Shown here: positions 1-5,691 of the stretch, piece by piece
How the letters are laid out: every line of letters starts with the position of its first letter
How positions within the stretch are numbered: the stretch's first letter is position 1
Assembly (NCBI GenBank): GCA_010030605.1
Contig: RHCK01000023.1
Coordinates: 1 to 10,693, forward strand
DNA: 10,693 bases
Source: Acidimicrobiia bacterium
Lineage (GTDB): Bacteria > Actinomycetota > Acidimicrobiia > Acidimicrobiales > Ilumatobacteraceae
Reading direction: 5' to 3'
The notes under the pieces: generated by a model
Seen by the model: the letters and a program-made list of their open reading frames with translations, nothing else
Told to the model about the DNA's origin: nothing
Database searches by the model: none
Made by a program: the position numbers and the translations under genes

Positions 1-1
1 C

Positions 2-442
2 CAAGGAATTCGGGTTCCGAACCTGGAACAGGCGATGGCGGAAATGGGTTCCGCTCTCGGAATCACCTGGTGCGAGCCGCAGACGCGCGAGCAGAACGTG
101 TGGCTTCCCGGTGAGGGAGAAAAGCAAATTCCGTTGCGCTTCACGTATTCGGCCGAAGGACCGCAACACATCGAATTGCTCGAAGGAGCCCCGGGCTCGA
201 TCTGGGATGGGCGCGCGAACCCCGGATTGCATCACGTCGGGGTGTGGTCCGACGATGTGGCCGGTGAATCCAAGGCGCTGGTCGATCGTGGATGGAAGAT
301 CTTGATGGCGCAGGCTCCTCCGGAGAAGAACTACGGCGCCTTCACCTATGTCCAGCCTCCGAGTGGGCTGATCGTGGAACTGGTGTGGAGCGCGATCAAG
401 CCGATGTTCGATCGTTGGTTCGCCGGCGGTCCGCTGGGCTGA
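2..442 (+). CDS. VOC-superfamily (glyoxalase/dioxygenase-like) protein, 5' end cut by window edge
   Basis: The frame is open from base 2 and ends at TGA 440-442, giving at least 146 residues. The first ATG at base 35 falls inside a typical VOC opening (VPNLEQAMAEMGSALGITW), so the real start, and probably the first metal-binding His, lie left of the window. Numbering from base 2, the candidate metal ligands are E58 (HIELLEG), H77/H78 (GLHHVGVW) and E126 (LIVELVW), spaced as in two-module VOC enzymes. The family covers glyoxalases, epimerases, extradiol dioxygenases and resistance proteins, and the subtype cannot be chosen from this part. The fold call is firm and the reaction is unknown. It is followed by a 120-base gap and the SDR gene on the same strand. 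A second VOC protein of similar layout lies at 3424-3900. Confidence 0.85.
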   Translation, partial: QGIRVPNLEQAMAEMGSALGITWCEPQTREQNVWLPGEGEKQIPLRFTYSAEGPQHIELLEGAPGSIWDGRANPGLHHVGVWSDDVAGESKALVDRGWKILMAQAPPEKNYGAFTYVQPPSGLIVELVWSAIKPMFDRWFAGGPLG

Positions 443-459
443 TTGACGGGCTGATTGAT
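436..459 (+). repeat. 12-bp tandem duplication across a stop codon
   Basis: GGGCTGATTGAC (436-447) is followed directly by GGGCTGATTGAT (448-459), matching at 11 of 12 positions. The first copy contains the TGA that ends the VOC gene. Because the unit is four codons long, the second copy supplies another TGA in the same frame. It looks like a recent slippage duplication with no effect on the protein. Confidence 0.8.
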
Positions 460-562
460 TCGCTGTCGGCGGCCGTGCGTCCCGGATCTCCGGTCGACAT
501 CGCACCGGACACCGGCCCCTTCGCGTGACGAGATCGAGTCGCTCGATGCCTAAGGTGCGGAC
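443..562. other. Intergenic region with a short inverted repeat and a promoter
   Basis: This 120-base gap holds the second copy of the 12-bp duplication, an inverted repeat ATCGAG-TCG-CTCGAT at 533-547 and a TAAGGT box at 551-556. There is no convincing ORF or T-tract terminator. If transcription starts at 563, the inverted repeat lies at about -30 to -16, where an operator could sit, but 6-bp arms made of CGAT-type words arise easily by chance in this DNA. Confidence 0.5.
551..556 (+). promoter_or_regulatory. Putative leaderless -10 box TAAGGT for the SDR gene
   Basis: TAAGGT is followed by exactly six bases (GCGGAC) and the ATG at 563. There is no Shine-Dalgarno in that space. The same arrangement recurs at 1572, 3954 and 7660. 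In actinobacteria a TANNNT box 6-8 bases upstream of the start codon marks leaderless transcripts. No clear -35 is seen. Confidence 0.6.
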
Positions 563-1528
563 ATGACCGTTTCGCACACGCCCACATCCAGCGGATTCTC
601 AGCCGCATCCACCACGGACGAGGTCCTCGATGGAGTCGACCTTGTTGGCCGTCGGTTTCTGGTGACCGGAGCTTCGGGTGGTCTCGGTCTCGAGACGTCG
701 CGCGCACTCGCGGCGCGCGGAGCGACGGTGGTGATGGCGGCGCGCAATCTCGACAAGAACCGCGATGCGATGAACGGCATCCGCGGCGCTCATCCGAACG
801 CCGAGTTGGAAGAACTCGAGATCGACCTCGGCTCGCTGGAATCGGTTCGCGCGGCCGCCACGCGGTTTCTCGCCGATCCTCGTCCTTTGCACGGCCTCAT
901 TCTGAACGCGGGCATCATGGCCACTCCGTTTGGTCGCACCGCCGATGGTTTCGAGCAACAGTTCGGAGTCGACCACCTCGGACATTTCCTTTTGGCTCGC
1001 GACCTGATGCCTCGATTGGTGAAGTCGGCGCCCGCTCGCGTGGTGGTGTTGTCGTCGGCCGGACATCGCATGGGTGACATCGATCTGGATGATCCGAACT
1101 TCGAACGTCGCGAGTACGACCCGTTTCTGTCGTACGGGGCGGCCAAGACTTGCAACGTGCTTCACGCGGTGGAGATCGATCGCCGTTTTCGCGACAAGGG
1201 GGTTCGGGCTTTCGCGGTGCATCCCGGAGGAATTCACACCGAGCTCGGTCGCTACATGACGCCGGAGGTCATTCAGTCGTTGATGGCCCGCATCAGCGAT
1301 CGCCCGCAGGCTCTCACGTGGAAGACGCCCGAGCAGGGTGCCGCCACCACGGTGTGGGCGGCCACCTCGCCTCTGTTGGACGGTCGAGGCGGCGAGTATT
1401 GCGAGGACTGCAACGTTTCGCCGGTGGTCGACGATGACGCCCTCGACGCCGTGGGTGTGGCCGCGCGGGCAGTGGATCCGGCGCGCGCCACCACGCTGTG
1501 GGAAATGAGCGAGCGTTTGGTCGGCTGA
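563..1528 (+). CDS. Short-chain dehydrogenase/reductase, retinol-dehydrogenase/WWOX-like
   Basis: This is a 321-residue NAD(P)-dependent SDR-fold oxidoreductase expected to interconvert an alcohol and a carbonyl. The Rossmann glycine motif TGASGGLG is at residues 35-42 and LNAGIMA at 114-120. The catalytic set is S164/S165 in VVLSSAG with Y191 and K195 in SYGAAK. AARN (59-62) after beta-2 carries an Arg, which favours NADP(H). The long segment between the serine and tyrosine (GHRMGDIDLDDPNFER) and the tail beyond residue 250 resemble RDH11-14/WWOX-type SDRs, which act on retinoids, steroids and other lipids. The substrate here is not determined. An N-terminal extension of about 28 residues precedes the core. 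The start at 563 is supported by the TAAGGT box six bases upstream. It may share substrates with the carotenoid oxygenase two genes downstream, but this is inference from position. Confidence 0.9.
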   Translation: MTVSHTPTSSGFSAASTTDEVLDGVDLVGRRFLVTGASGGLGLETSRALAARGATVVMAARNLDKNRDAMNGIRGAHPNAELEELEIDLGSLESVRAAATRFLADPRPLHGLILNAGIMATPFGRTADGFEQQFGVDHLGHFLLARDLMPRLVKSAPARVVVLSSAGHRMGDIDLDDPNFERREYDPFLSYGAAKTCNVLHAVEIDRRFRDKGVRAFAVHPGGIHTELGRYMTPEVIQSLMARISDRPQALTWKTPEQGAATTVWAATSPLLDGRGGEYCEDCNVSPVVDDDALDAVGVAARAVDPARATTLWEMSERLVG

Positions 1529-1544
1529 ACCGTCGTCGCCGAGC

Positions 1545-1560
1545 CGTGCTCCGGAGTACG
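1545..1560 (+). promoter_or_regulatory. 16-base near-perfect palindrome between SDR and ABM genes
   Basis: CGTGCTCCGGAGTACG is self-complementary except for one G/T pair. It lies 16 bases after the SDR stop and 24-39 bases before the next start, so it covers the expected -35 region of the TACGGT promoter. Folded as RNA it gives a 6-bp stem with a CCGG loop, followed five bases later by TTTTGTT (1566-1572). It could be an operator for the next gene or a weak intrinsic terminator for the SDR gene, and sequence alone does not separate these. Confidence 0.45.
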
Positions 1561-1571
1561 TGCGGTTTTGT

Positions 1572-1577
1572 TACGGT
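1572..1577 (+). promoter_or_regulatory. Putative leaderless -10 box TACGGT for the ABM-like gene
   Basis: TACGGT is followed by six bases (TCGGGA) and the ATG at 1584. This supports 1584 as the start over the in-frame GTG at 1560, which would place the box inside the coding region. Confidence 0.55.
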
Positions 1578-1583
1578 TCGGGA

Positions 1584-1988
1584 ATGGCCACCATCCTCGC
1601 CCACATCACCGTGAAGCCCGGAGCGGAGGCGCAGTTCGAGCAGATCTCCCGCGATCTCTATCGGGCCAGCCACGCTGGTGAGGAAGGTTTGTTGCGCTAC
1701 GAGTATTGGCGCGGATCCGAACCCTGCACGTATTACACGCTCTTGTCGTTCAGCGACTTTCGCGCTTTCATCGCCCATCAAACGAGCGAGCATCACGAGT
1801 CGGCGTCACCGCAACTCGGTTCCGTGCTGGCCGGATTGCGCTTGGAATGGGTCGATCCGGTGCAGGGGGCATGCGAATTGCCGAGCACCGAGGCCCAGGA
1901 TCTCTCCGATGCGACCGACGAACTCACCCGGGCCTACGCGAAACGTTTCGCCGCCCAAGTGGCGAATTGGTGGCAGGATCTACGTTGA
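1584..1988 (+). CDS. ABM-like dimeric alpha-beta barrel protein (putative monooxygenase-like)
   Basis: This 134-residue protein opens with MATILAHITVKPGAEAQFEQ, the first beta strand and helix of the antibiotic-biosynthesis-monooxygenase-type ferredoxin-like fold. LLRYEYWRG (37-44) and the YTLLSFSDFRAFIAHQTSEHH segment (about 51-71, with H65, H70 and H71) match the second half of the domain. Family members include cofactor-free quinone-forming monooxygenases, haem-degrading enzymes and many of unknown role, usually acting as small dimers. The C-terminal 50 residues or so, ending VANWWQDLR, extend past the core and are charged and probably helical. The ATG was preferred to GTG 1560 because of the TACGGT box and because the domain begins right at it. 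It lies 45 bases upstream of the carotenoid oxygenase and may be co-transcribed with it. The fold is likely; the activity is unknown. Confidence 0.78.
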   Translation: MATILAHITVKPGAEAQFEQISRDLYRASHAGEEGLLRYEYWRGSEPCTYYTLLSFSDFRAFIAHQTSEHHESASPQLGSVLAGLRLEWVDPVQGACELPSTEAQDLSDATDELTRAYAKRFAAQVANWWQDLR

Positions 1989-1997
1989 CATGAAAGA

Positions 1998-2013
1998 ACG
2001 TCCCACGGGACGT
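1998..2013 (+). promoter_or_regulatory. Perfect inverted repeat upstream of the carotenoid oxygenase
   Basis: ACGTCCC-AC-GGGACGT is a perfect 7+2+7 inverted repeat, 10 bases after the ABM-like stop and just upstream of the Shine-Dalgarno of the oxygenase. The size and symmetry suit a dimeric repressor site (TetR or MarR type). No regulator gene is in the window. It could also form a 6-bp RNA hairpin in the leader. Confidence 0.45.
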
Positions 2014-2020
2014 CACGGGA

Positions 2021-2027
2021 AAGGGAG
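2021..2027 (+). promoter_or_regulatory. Shine-Dalgarno of the carotenoid oxygenase
   Basis: AAGGGAG is followed by a six-base spacer (CCCAAC) and ATG 2034. This is the clearest ribosome binding site in the window, in contrast to the SD-less neighbours at 563, 1584, 3966 and 7673. It fixes this start. Confidence 0.75.
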
Positions 2028-2033
2028 CCCAAC

Positions 2034-3404
2034 ATGACCGACATGCTCGATCGCGACGCGGAAAAGACGCCGTGGTTCCTTCGGGGGAATTACGCACCCG
2101 TCTTCGACGAAGTGACCGACACCAACCTGTCGGTCACCGGATCCATTCCGACCAGTTTGTCGGGCCTGTATGTGCGCAACGGGTCGAACCCGAAGGATGG
2201 AACCGCGGGCCACTGGTTCTTCGGTGACGGCATGGTGCACGGCGTGCGCCTCGAAGGGGGTCGTGCGCAGTGGTATCGCAACCGTTACGTGCGCACACCG
2301 AAGTACCTGAAGGGCATGGACGCCATGGATCCGAACACCATGTTCGATCCCACCGCCAGTGCGGCCAACACGCACGTTCTCGCTCACGCTGGTCGCATCT
2401 GGGCGCTCGAAGAGGGGCACCTGCCCTGGGAAATCTCACCCGAGTTGGAGACCATCGGGTGCGATGACTTCGGTGGACGTCTGACCACGGCGTTCACGGC
2501 GCATCCGAAGTTGTGCGCCGAGACCAACGAATTGCACTTCTTCGGTTACTCGGCGGTGGCGCCGTTCGTGACCTATCACGTGTTGGATGCCAACGGCCAG
2601 CTGGTGCACTCGGCTCCGATCACCACGCCCAAGGGCACGATGATGCACGACTTCATGATCACACGCGAGCACGCGATCTTCATGGATCTGCCGGTGGTCT
2701 TCAACCTCGACAAGATGGCCGAAGGCCTTCCGCCGATCGGTTGGGACGACGACTACGGTGCACGCATCGGCATCATGCCGCGCATGGGCACCGACAAGGA
2801 CGTTCGTTGGTTCGAGATCGATCCTTGTTATGTGTTCCATCCCTTGAACGCTTACGTCGACGGTGACGAGGTGGTGTGCGACGTCGGACGTCACGCATCC
2901 ATGTGGCGCGGATCGATGGACAACTTCGAGCCATGCTTCATGTATCGCTGGCGTTTCAACATGAAGACCGGCGCGGTGAGCGAGACCCAGATCGACGATT
3001 GGTCGCACGCGTTCCCGCGCGTCGACGAGCGGTTGGTGGGCCTGAAGCACCGGTACGGCTGGGTCGCCGGTCCGCGCTCCGGTGTGGTGCACTCGGAATC
3101 GGGCGTGCCCGGGGGTGACCCTGGCGTCGTGGCTCGCTACGACATGACCAACGGATCAAAGACGATCCATGATCTCGGTCCCCACGCCCATCCCGGTGAG
3201 TTCGTGTTCGTCCAGGACTCCGAGTCGGCGGGCGAGGACGAGGGCTGGGCGATGGGCTTCGTCCACGACGAGTCGACGAACCGCACCGACCTGGTCATTC
3301 TCGATGCCTCCGATCTATCCAAGCCGGCGGTCGCGCGAGTGCACTTGCCTCAGCGCGTGCCCTACGGCTTCCACGGAAGCTGGGTCGACGACTCGATGAT
3401 CTGA
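2034..3404 (+). CDS. Carotenoid/stilbene cleavage oxygenase (CCO/RPE65 family)
   Basis: This is a full-length 456-residue non-haem iron dioxygenase of the beta-propeller CCO family, which splits a C=C bond in apocarotenoids or lignostilbene-type phenolics to give two carbonyls. All four iron-binding histidines are visible: H157 (TAHPK), H205 (MMHDF), H269 (FHPLNAY) and H447 (GFHGSW). Other hallmarks are the N-terminal LSGLYVRNGSNP (42-53) followed by HWFFGDGMVHGV (60-71), YGW (341-343) and HPGEFVFV (386-393). The protein ends nine residues after H447, normal for the family. There is no signal peptide, so it is probably cytosolic. Sequence does not tell carotenoid from stilbene substrates. The SDR upstream could process an aldehyde product, which is inference. 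It ends 19 bases from the convergent VOC gene. Confidence 0.95.
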   Translation: MTDMLDRDAEKTPWFLRGNYAPVFDEVTDTNLSVTGSIPTSLSGLYVRNGSNPKDGTAGHWFFGDGMVHGVRLEGGRAQWYRNRYVRTPKYLKGMDAMDPNTMFDPTASAANTHVLAHAGRIWALEEGHLPWEISPELETIGCDDFGGRLTTAFTAHPKLCAETNELHFFGYSAVAPFVTYHVLDANGQLVHSAPITTPKGTMMHDFMITREHAIFMDLPVVFNLDKMAEGLPPIGWDDDYGARIGIMPRMGTDKDVRWFEIDPCYVFHPLNAYVDGDEVVCDVGRHASMWRGSMDNFEPCFMYRWRFNMKTGAVSETQIDDWSHAFPRVDERLVGLKHRYGWVAGPRSGVVHSESGVPGGDPGVVARYDMTNGSKTIHDLGPHAHPGEFVFVQDSESAGEDEGWAMGFVHDESTNRTDLVILDASDLSKPAVARVHLPQRVPYGFHGSWVDDSMI

Positions 3405-3417
3405 CACCGCCGGTGTC
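3403..3417. terminator. Inverted repeat between convergent genes, possible bidirectional terminator
   Basis: GACACCG-C-CGGTGTC is a perfect inverted repeat starting within the stop codon of the carotenoid oxygenase and ending seven bases before the stop codon of the VOC gene. As RNA it gives a 6-bp stem with a 3-base loop on either strand. No T-tract follows on either side, so it would be a U-less hairpin of the kind proposed in actinobacteria. Support is position and symmetry only. Confidence 0.5.
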
Positions 3418-3423
3418 GCGACG

Positions 3424-3900
3424 TCACATCGCCAGCGACCGAACGTGGTCGTAGAAAGCCAGTAGCTGCGCGCTTCGCTCGTACAACTCGATGAGGTGAC
3501 CCGATCGGTCGCGATCATCGCAAAAGATGAATTCGGTGCCCGACTTGGTCGAGGCGTGCAACAAAACCGGAGCCCCGTGTTGGGCGCAGTGGTCGATTGC
3601 TTTCGACAACGAGTCCACCATGAACGCGACGTGATGAAGTCGTCCCCGACCGGGCGGAACCAGTGGTTCGCTGTGCTCGACGACGATCTCGAGCATCAGG
3701 TCGCCCCACCAGCCGTAGGCCGATGAATGATCGAACGGTGTTTCGACACCACGTACTCGGCTGGATCCGAGTTCGATGTGCTCAGCGATGACGAACGGTC
3801 CGGCTCCGAGGCGAGTGGAGTGATCGGCCGCATGTTCCTGAATGGACGTCGATGGATCGGCCGCGTACGCGATCTGAACCGGACGGCCGAGGGGATTCAT
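3424..3900 (-). CDS. VOC-superfamily protein (glyoxalase/dioxygenase-like)
   Basis: This 158-residue protein has two VOC modules. RPVQIAYA (6-13) and the LGAGPF turn (31-36) form the first. Candidate metal ligands are Q9, E71 (LMLEIV), H89/H90 (LHHVAF) and E138 (HLIELY). The combination LGRPVQIAYA...LGAGPF resembles many unassigned actinobacterial VOC proteins near catabolic genes. The reaction is unknown; ring cleavage, isomerisation and lyase chemistry are all possible. The ATG at 3900 lies right before the domain. An in-frame GTG at 3918 has a GAGAGG motif seven bases upstream and would add six residues, so the start is uncertain by 18 bases. It faces away from the NTF2-like gene across about 65 bases and converges on the carotenoid oxygenase. 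Confidence 0.87.
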   Translation of the reverse strand: MNPLGRPVQIAYAADPSTSIQEHAADHSTRLGAGPFVIAEHIELGSSRVRGVETPFDHSSAYGWWGDLMLEIVVEHSEPLVPPGRGRLHHVAFMVDSLSKAIDHCAQHGAPVLLHASTKSGTEFIFCDDRDRSGHLIELYERSAQLLAFYDHVRSLAM

Positions 3901-3953
3901 GATGTCAGCATTCCACACCGTCGCACCTCTCGTTGCGGTTCTCGCGCGTGCGA

Positions 3954-3959
3954 TACGGT
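3954..3959 (+). promoter_or_regulatory. Putative leaderless -10 box TACGGT for the NTF2-like gene
   Basis: TACGGT is followed by six bases (CGTCGC) and ATG 3966, the same geometry as at 551 and 1572. It supports 3966 over the upstream in-frame GTG at 3933. TTGCGG at 3933-3938 is a poor -35 candidate with a short 15-base spacer. Confidence 0.6.
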
Positions 3960-3965
3960 CGTCGC

Positions 3966-4433
3966 ATGTTCGAAAGCCAATCGATCGAGAACCTCGACCC
4001 AACGACGACCGCGCGTTTGCTCGCCGACCGAGCGGCCATCGTCGACCTGACGCATCGTTATTGCTGGGCCCTCGACACCAAGAATTTCGAGGCCCTCGAC
4101 GGCATCTTCGCTCCCGACGCGAACGGTGACCTGTTGGAAGATGTTCGCGGACGCGACGCGATCAAGGCACGCATCGCGAGGGCACTCACGCCACTGGATC
4201 AAACGCAACATTTGGTGGCGAACCACATGATTCGCGTGGAGGGGGATCGCGCCTGGTGTCGCTGCTATCTGCAGTCGCAGCACGTGCGCAAAGCCGCCGA
4301 GGGTGATCCGAACTTCATCATCGCCGGTCGCTACGAGGACGAACTCACGCGCACGCCCGACGGGTGGCGGATCGTCTTTCGCAAACTGACCGTCATGTGG
4401 ACCTCGGGTAATCCCGGGGTGGCACAAGGCTGA
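3966..4433 (+). CDS. SnoaL/NTF2-like protein
   Basis: This 155-residue protein has the cone-shaped NTF2 fold used by ketosteroid isomerase, scytalone dehydratase, SnoaL-type cyclases and dioxygenase beta subunits. The diagnostic stretch is AAIVDLTHRYCWALDTKNFEALDGIFAPDA (residues 23-52), typical of the SnoaL_4 subgroup. Candidate polar pocket residues are H30, Y32, D37, D51, H82 and H87. GRYEDELTRTPDGWRIVFRKLTVMW near the C-terminus is the usual final pair of strands. It could be an isomerase, dehydratase or lyase on a ring intermediate. Being near a Rieske alpha subunit, it could also be a beta subunit, but it is on the opposite strand with its own promoter, which argues against that. It ends two bases from the convergent oxygenase gene. 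Confidence 0.87.
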   Translation: MFESQSIENLDPTTTARLLADRAAIVDLTHRYCWALDTKNFEALDGIFAPDANGDLLEDVRGRDAIKARIARALTPLDQTQHLVANHMIRVEGDRAWCRCYLQSQHVRKAAEGDPNFIIAGRYEDELTRTPDGWRIVFRKLTVMWTSGNPGVAQG

Positions 4434-4435
4434 TC

Positions 4436-5689
4436 TCAGCGCTCGATGTAGGCATCCAACAACTGGGGAACCCGCAAGTTCTCGGGAATGTTGTCGATCC
4501 CGATCATGCGATCCACCTGTTCGTGGAAATTCCAGATGCGTCGTTCCTGATAGTTGATGGGCATTCCCCTCATCGCCGGGGACTCGAGTGAACGCTGCAT
4601 CGGCGCCATGTTCCAGAAGTCCTCTTGCATGATGAGGGCGAAATTGTCGAGGCGAGCCTGCCAGTGGGGCGGAAGTCCGTCCTTCGGGTCGAAGTCGATG
4701 GGCGCGTAATGGGTCCAGTCGATGCGTGTGGTTCGTTTGTCGATGGGCCAAAAGGTGATGAACGGGAATCCGTACGCGGCGACCGGGGTGATGAGGTTCG
4801 GAAAAATTCCGTACGCACTGCTGGTGCAACGCACCATGTCGTTCACCGACTCGATGTCGGTGAAACCGGGGATGACCACGTGCTTGTAGTCGTCCCAATT
4901 CGTCATGCCGAGCGCGGAGTACGACGATTTGGAGAACGGAGTCACCATTCGCGAGCAGCCGTTCGGCAACAGTCCCATGGTGGCCCCGCGATTGTCGAGC
5001 AGACTCTCGCCGTTACGGCTGTGGATGTGGCGGAAGTGGTACACCTCGAGAAAGGCTTCGGCAGTGACCTTCCAATTGCACGGCACGATCTCGCTCTGAC
5101 GCGCGACGGTGCGAAGCGTCGCGCCCTGGAACTCGGACATTTCGTCGGCGATGGGGCCAATCCATTCGCGCAACGACATGGCGGACGGATCGCGATTGAC
5201 GAAGATCCAGTTGTCCCATTCCTCGCAACGGATGGCGGGTAGGCAACGATCGGCCCGATCGAGGCCCACGAAGTCGCGTTCGTCGGGCACGGAGACGAGA
5301 TGCCCATCGTCGATGTCGTAGGACCATGAGTGGTACTGGCATCGGAGCAACTTCGAGTTGCCCGATGTTTCACGCACGACGGGAGCCCCGCGGTGTTGAC
5401 ACGTGTTGTAGTAGGCCCGCAAACCACGATCACGTCCACGGATGATGATGATCGGGTGCACCAGATCATCGAAGGTGATGAAGTCACCCGGTTCAGCCAG
5501 GTCCTCGCTGCGTCCGGCCAGCACCCAGCACGAGCTCCAGAGATGTTTCTGCTCCAGATCCCAGAACTCGTCGCTGGTGAAACGTCCCACCGGAATGTCG
5601 GGGAACGCGGGGAAACCGTCCGGCGGCGCGGTGCGACCGAACTCGTAATGCATCTCTCGGGTGAGTCGCGCGACGAGTTCGGGGTTCAC
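4436..5689 (-). CDS. Rieske non-haem iron oxygenase, alpha (catalytic) subunit
   Basis: This 417-residue oxygenase couples electrons from a reductase or ferredoxin to oxygen insertion into an organic substrate. The N-terminal Rieske domain binds a 2Fe-2S cluster through C97-x-H99 (CQHRG) and C117-x-x-H120 (CQYHSW). The catalytic domain has NWKVTAEAFLEVYHFRHIH at 205-223, giving iron ligands H218 and H223; D357 (QEDFWN) is the probable third. E215 occupies the bridging position that is Asp in naphthalene dioxygenase and Glu in the CntA/GbcA group. It starts at GTG 5689, two bases after the kinase stop, with AGGA nine bases upstream inside the kinase gene. No ferredoxin, reductase or partner beta subunit is adjacent, so electron donors must be encoded elsewhere. 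The family is certain; the substrate is unknown. It is the last gene of the SDR-kinase-oxygenase operon. Confidence 0.95.
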   Translation of the reverse strand: MNPELVARLTREMHYEFGRTAPPDGFPAFPDIPVGRFTSDEFWDLEQKHLWSSCWVLAGRSEDLAEPGDFITFDDLVHPIIIIRGRDRGLRAYYNTCQHRGAPVVRETSGNSKLLRCQYHSWSYDIDDGHLVSVPDERDFVGLDRADRCLPAIRCEEWDNWIFVNRDPSAMSLREWIGPIADEMSEFQGATLRTVARQSEIVPCNWKVTAEAFLEVYHFRHIHSRNGESLLDNRGATMGLLPNGCSRMVTPFSKSSYSALGMTNWDDYKHVVIPGFTDIESVNDMVRCTSSAYGIFPNLITPVAAYGFPFITFWPIDKRTTRIDWTHYAPIDFDPKDGLPPHWQARLDNFALIMQEDFWNMAPMQRSLESPAMRGMPINYQERRIWNFHEQVDRMIGIDNIPENLRVPQLLDAYIER

Positions 5690-5691
5690 GA

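Noticed and set aside
1560..1583. Upstream GTG start extending the ABM-like protein by eight residues
   Set aside because: The extra residues (MRFCYGSG) do not belong to the domain and would include the TACGGT promoter box; ATG 1584 fits better.
1985..1990. Perfect TTGACA -35 hexamer overlapping the ABM-like stop codon
   Set aside because: At 16-18 bases downstream there is only GGACGT/GACGTC, nothing like a -10 box, and the first bases are part of the coding and stop sequence.
3897..4898. 333-residue minus-strand open frame across the NTF2-like gene and the end of the Rieske gene
   Set aside because: It overlaps two clear genes in another frame. Its composition (rich in His, Arg, Gly and Pro) is that of an out-of-frame translation, and it has no motif.
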